DNA from: DATLMR01 sp035634255
Lineage (GTDB): Bacteria; Acidobacteriota; Blastocatellia; UBA7656
DNA: 44,985 bases
Assembly (NCBI GenBank): GCA_035634255.1
Contig: DASQDI010000062.1
Location: forward strand, 1-44,985
Direction: 5' to 3'
Below, one piece after another: positions 40,723 through 44,985 of this stretch. The notes below the pieces were generated by a model. That model saw nothing but the letters and a program-made list of their open reading frames with translations, made no database searches and was not told the DNA's origin. Numbering within the stretch: the first letter of the stretch is position 1; every line of letters starts with the position of its first letter. A program made the position numbers and the translations under genes.

Positions 40723-41895
40723 ATGTTCTTTGAGTACGTCTGTCTTTTCCTCATGACCGCGCCCGTCTCCGGCCACGCGCCGGGAGCAGGCGGCCCCGCA
40801 GAGCAGGCAGAGGCCACCGCGCATCGAGCGGCCTCCGCGCGCGTCAACGTTCCTAGCATGCCGCAGGGCGAACGAGCCCCGAGCCCGGCGCGAAACTTCG
40901 AAGTCCAGAAGGTCGCCGAGGGCGTCTACGCCGTCATCCGCAAAGACCTGCCGGGCCTGATGGTCGACGCCAACAGCGTCTTCATCATCAACGAAGAGGA
41001 CGTGGTGGTGGTCGATACCAGCGGCGCTCCCTCAACCACGAAAGAGGTGTTGGCCGCGCTGCGGAAGCTGACGAACAAGCCCGTGAAGTACGTCATCAAC
41101 ACTCACTGGCACGACGACCACATCATCGGCGACCCCGTCTATCAGGAGGCGTTCCCCGGAGTCGAGTTCATCGCTCACGCGCGGATGCGCGAGTACCTGC
41201 CGAATCAGGGGGCCGTAAACCGGAAGAACTTTCTTCAGGGAGCGCCCGGAGCCTTAGAGTCTCTCAAAGACTCTCTGGCGAAGAACAAGAGCATCACCGG
41301 CGCGGACATAACGGAGGAAGAGCGCGAAAGCTACGCGAGCGACATAAGGCTGGCGGAGCTGGCTCTGGCGGAAGCCCCCGGCACACGCCTGACTCTTCCC
41401 ACGATCACGCTGGAAGACCGCCTGACCCTGCACAGGGGCGGCCGCGTCATCGACATCCTGCACCTGGGGAGCGGCCACACGGCGGGAGACATCGTGGTCC
41501 ACCTGCCGCGCGAGGGCGTCGTCGTCACCGGAGACCTCGTGGTATGGCCCGTCCCCCTGGTCGGGGGCGATCAGTCGCAGGTGGGGACGTGGAGCGAGAC
41601 GCTCGAAAAGCTGCTCGCGCTCAAGCCGTCCGTCATCGTACCCGGCCACGGCCCCATCATGCGTGACGATTCGTACGTAAAGCTCGTGGCGGGCCTGTTC
41701 GCCTCCGTGAAGCGGCAGGTCGAAGCGGCGGTCGCACGGGGCGAAACGCTTGCGCAGGCGCGGAAGAGCGTGAGCCTTGACGAGTACCGCAGGCAATTCG
41801 CGGGCGATTCGGCGGTCAGGAAAGTCTTGTTCGACGTCTACGTGGCCCAGCCGGCCGTGGCCGCCGCGTTCCGCGAGGCGTCTTCGAAGCGGTGA
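40723..41895 (+). CDS. Secreted metallo-beta-lactamase-fold hydrolase
   Basis: The 390-residue protein has a short hydrophobic N-terminus (FFEYVCLFLMTAPVSG) that may be a signal peptide. The zinc motif is HWHDDH (H128, H130, D132, H133), with GSGHTAGD and VVTGDLVVWPVP for the next ligands and PGHGPIM for the last. A C-terminal helical stretch (about 320-390) extends the usual fold. The substrate is unknown; resemblance is to the broad MBL family rather than to carbapenemases. The next gene begins 55 bp on, so the two are likely co-transcribed. Confidence 0.88.
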   Translation: MFFEYVCLFLMTAPVSGHAPGAGGPAEQAEATAHRAASARVNVPSMPQGERAPSPARNFEVQKVAEGVYAVIRKDLPGLMVDANSVFIINEEDVVVVDTSGAPSTTKEVLAALRKLTNKPVKYVINTHWHDDHIIGDPVYQEAFPGVEFIAHARMREYLPNQGAVNRKNFLQGAPGALESLKDSLAKNKSITGADITEEERESYASDIRLAELALAEAPGTRLTLPTITLEDRLTLHRGGRVIDILHLGSGHTAGDIVVHLPREGVVVTGDLVVWPVPLVGGDQSQVGTWSETLEKLLALKPSVIVPGHGPIMRDDSYVKLVAGLFASVKRQVEAAVARGETLAQARKSVSLDEYRRQFAGDSAVRKVLFDVYVAQPAVAAAFREASSKR

Positions 41896-41950
41896 AATGA
41901 AACTTTGCTTTTGGAAACGAAGTATCTGGTGGAGTGAAGGGAGAACAGAA

Positions 41951-43285
41951 GTGAAAACACGGGCTGCTTCCGTCGCACTCGCGCTGCTCGGCGTCATCAA
42001 CATGCCGGCGATCCTGCCCGCGGGTGTTTCCGAGTCCTTCGGGACGCCTTCGGTCCGGCGGGAGTTTATCGCACAGGCCGCGGGCTGGCTCGCAGGCCAG
42101 CCCGCGAAGAAGAATTTCTCCGACCCCCGGCTCGACGCGATGGTCACCCTCAGAGAGAAAGGGGGCACGCTGTTCGACAACGTGGCGGAGGTGCTGCGGA
42201 AGAAGTATTACGACGAGCGGTTCAGAAAAGAGGAGTTGCCGAAGCTGGTGTCCGGGTACAGAGAGAAGGCGGCCCGCGCGACGACTCTGCAAGAGCAGAG
42301 GGAGGTGGTGCAGGAGTTTCTCAGCCACATCCCCGCATCGCACTGCGGGCTCCTCTCGCGGCAGACGTTCCGCTACGTGATGTACGACCTGCAGGGCCGC
42401 CCCTACCCGACCTTCGGGTTTCAGGTCATAGATATAAAGGGGAAGTTCTACACCTTCTGGCTGCTTGAGGGAGGGCCCGCCCTGCGCGCGGGCCTGCTCG
42501 CGTGGGACCGGATCGTCTCGATAGACGGCGTTCCCGTGGAGCAATCGGCCCGGCTCGACTGGCGCTCGGACGACGCTTACATTCAGGATGATCGCGACCC
42601 TCCGGTCCATTACCTGAAGGCGGAAAAGGGCGAGACGATCCGCCTCAAAGTCGAGCGCAAGCCCGGCAAGTTTGTGACCCTGTCCGTGGCCTCCGAAGAC
42701 TACTCCGCCTTCGCGGCGGCGAAAGCGAGCGCGCAGATCTACCCGTCGGAGGGCCGCAGCTTCGGATATCTGCACTTCTGGTACGTTCACATGACGGGCG
42801 TGCCCGAGCTTCTGAAGGAGAAGCTTGAGGGCGAATTCAGCAATTGCGACGGGATCATAATCGACCTGCGCGGGAGGGGCGGGAACGGGCTCGCGGTAGC
42901 AAAGATCGTGGAAATTCTGCGCGCCGAGAGGGAGAAGAGGAACCGGCCCATCGTCGCTCTCGTGGACAGGCAGTCGAGGAGCGCGAAGGACGTGCTGGCG
43001 TATGAATTCAAGAAGAACCGGATCGCGAGGCTGGTCGGTGAGCGGAGCGCCGGGGCTGTCATCCCCGCCACGTTCGCCGATGTCGGACACGACACGATGC
43101 TCATGTTCCCGAGCTTCAAGCTGACCGTCTACACGGACCTGCTGGAGTTCAAGCCGGTGTCGCCCGACCTTTTCGTCGAAAGGTCCGGCCCCCTCAGCGC
43201 CGGGAAAGATACCATTCTGGAGGCGGGCCTCGCCGAAGCCCTGAGGCTCGCGAAGGCTTCCGCGAAACAGGCGGGCGCGAACTAG
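41951..43285 (+). CDS. Secreted S41-like protease with PDZ domain
   Basis: The start is best placed at GTG 41951 (MKTRAASVALALL, signal peptide), with GGGAG 8 bp upstream; a longer in-frame start at 41897 lacks that support. The protein is 444 residues. A PDZ-like region (about 155-215, LLEGGPALRAGLLAWDRIVSIDG) leads into the S41 fold (GYLHFWYVH, GIIIDLRGRGGNGL, PIVALVDRQSRSAKDV). S344 of RSAKD is the likely nucleophile; the usual TFGKG Lys region is replaced by RSAGAV, so the catalytic base is uncertain. The target is unknown, and it may be a degenerate member. Confidence 0.8.
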   Translation: MKTRAASVALALLGVINMPAILPAGVSESFGTPSVRREFIAQAAGWLAGQPAKKNFSDPRLDAMVTLREKGGTLFDNVAEVLRKKYYDERFRKEELPKLVSGYREKAARATTLQEQREVVQEFLSHIPASHCGLLSRQTFRYVMYDLQGRPYPTFGFQVIDIKGKFYTFWLLEGGPALRAGLLAWDRIVSIDGVPVEQSARLDWRSDDAYIQDDRDPPVHYLKAEKGETIRLKVERKPGKFVTLSVASEDYSAFAAAKASAQIYPSEGRSFGYLHFWYVHMTGVPELLKEKLEGEFSNCDGIIIDLRGRGGNGLAVAKIVEILRAEREKRNRPIVALVDRQSRSAKDVLAYEFKKNRIARLVGERSAGAVIPATFADVGHDTMLMFPSFKLTVYTDLLEFKPVSPDLFVERSGPLSAGKDTILEAGLAEALRLAKASAKQAGAN

Positions 43286-43286
43286 A

Positions 43287-43303
43287 GCCTGACTCCTTCA
43301 GGC
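43287..43303. terminator. Short hairpin between convergent genes
   Basis: GCCTGA and TCAGGC form a 6-bp stem around CTCCT in the 19-bp gap between the protease and the small acidic gene. It is weak evidence for a bidirectional terminator. Confidence 0.4.
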
Positions 43304-43304
43304 G

Positions 43305-43505
43305 TCACTCATCCGGGAGCCGGGACGGGTCATCCGCCGCAGTCTCGTCAGCCTCGTCGTCGCCTTCGACGTTCGTCGTGATGTGATGGTCGGTGCCGAG
43401 CGTCCATGCGGGAGGGTCGCTTGCGGGGAACGTCTCCTTCAAAGCCTCGTCGATTTTGTCCTCAATTATTTTATCCTCGCCCGGCCGGGTGTTATCGAGC
43501 CCCAT
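43305..43505 (-). CDS. Small acidic protein (ALKETFPASDPPAWT type)
   Basis: The 66-residue protein contains KIDEALKETFPASDPPAWT, a motif I recognise from a widespread family of small uncharacterised bacterial proteins, followed by an acidic, probably disordered tail (VEGDDEADETAADDPSRLPDE). There is no signal peptide. It is transcribed toward the protease gene. Function unknown. Confidence 0.75.
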   Translation of the reverse strand: MGLDNTRPGEDKIIEDKIDEALKETFPASDPPAWTLGTDHHITTNVEGDDEADETAADDPSRLPDE

Positions 43506-43909
43506 TTGATCCTACCTCCCCTTGTATCCACCTGACTCAATGCTAGCACCGTGACGCCGGCCGGGGAAGGCGGGTTCGGGGACCCGCCCCCGGAAATCTG
43601 TAAGTTAAGAGTTTTCAAAAGGCCAATAAATATTTATTATGTCCGCGTGGACACTTGTATAAAATGCGGTAATGCTTGGGGTACCCGTGTGCTCTTGACC
43701 CGCTTCGAGCATTCACCTCATACTATGCAATGCCTTTGAGGCGAAATAATTCTACAGCGTAAAGATTGATTCCTTCATAGATAAGAACCAGGGGATAGCC
43801 TTGCTGTCCTGGCCGGGCTTCGTGCGTTACGACGATCTGACCCGGACGACACAGGCCAGCAGGCGGGGCGTTGTCTTTGCATCATCCGAAGTTCGTAAAG
43901 GAGAACTAA
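43506..43909. other. AT-richer intergenic region upstream of the poly-HAMP gene
   Basis: These 404 bp are less GC-rich than the rest of the window. A perfect palindrome AATAAATATTTATT lies at 43625-43638 and a TATAAA box at 43658-43663; TTGACC at 43695-43700 is a possible -35, but its spacing to TACTAT is 20 bp. An open reading frame at 43551-43739 looks spurious. The promoter of the downstream gene is probably here. Confidence 0.45.

Positions 43910-44985
<1,076 letters not shown>

Noticed and set aside
40723..41895. Beta-lactamase resistance gene paired with the BlaI/BlaR1 system
   Set aside because: The MBL-fold protein is 36 kb away and belongs to the broad hydrolase family, not to a recognisable carbapenemase.
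43551..43739. Possible 62-codon gene with a CIKC motif
   Set aside because: No ribosome site, weak start, and unlike coding sequence elsewhere in the window; CxxC is probably chance.

Overview
The window looks like chromosomal DNA of a high-GC soil bacterium, most likely Acidobacteriota of the Blastocatellia/Pyrinomonadales type. This is inferred from gene content: a BlaR1 protease with 29-residue repeats, an SBBP beta-propeller giant protein, DUF6328-type membrane proteins, and above all a complete group 1h (high-affinity, actinobacterial-type) [NiFe]-hydrogenase locus with its DUF5947/DUF6084 accessory genes. I saw no tRNA, rRNA, CRISPR array, IS element or phage genes.

Layout. (1) 41-4647, minus strand: a BlaI/BlaR1 operon. 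The BlaR1 sensor domain is replaced by about nine 29-residue repeats, and two secreted paralogs with the same repeats follow. Two BlaI-like inverted repeats lie upstream, 21 bp apart. (2) 4845-5522: a small gene translationally coupled to a frameshifted nucleotidyltransferase. (3) 5695-10617: a mixed accessory block with a tandem pair of cupin-like/HEAT proteins, a sulfotransferase, a 97-residue orphan, an SDR oxidoreductase and an Fe(II)/2-oxoglutarate cupin-8/JmjC-like oxygenase. (4) 10837-15325: a DoxX-like membrane protein and a 1242-residue secreted SBBP/Ig/FN3 protein. (5) 15695-23142: two orphan NarL/LuxR response regulators, a pirin, a pair of ferritin-like proteins, a duplicated DUF6328 protein, hypotheticals and an esterase remnant.

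(6) 23450-37482, plus strand, about 14 kb: the hydrogenase locus. In order: small subunit, large subunit, a NifU-like protein, a short disordered protein, DUF5947, DUF6084, two uncharacterised proteins, the maturation endopeptidase, a 45-residue membrane peptide, HypA, a YceI-like protein, HypF, HypC, a SIS phosphoheptose isomerase-like protein, HypD and HypE. Together these should build and mature an enzyme that oxidises trace H2 for persistence. HypB, the nickel GTPase, is not in the window, while HypA carries an unusual His-rich tail.

(7) 37622-44985: a SAM methyltransferase, three small minus-strand genes (NTF2-like, lipoprotein, YbjN-like), a Tat-exported intradiol dioxygenase, a secreted metallo-beta-lactamase-fold hydrolase, an S41-like protease, a small acidic protein, and the 5' end of a poly-HAMP sensor protein that runs off the window.

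The best candidates for undescribed biology are the BlaR1-repeat family with its secreted paralogs, the translationally coupled hydrogenase accessory cassette (including the 45-residue peptide) with no HypB, the ferritin-like pair, and the cupin/HEAT tandem pair. All functions are read from sequence motifs without database searches.
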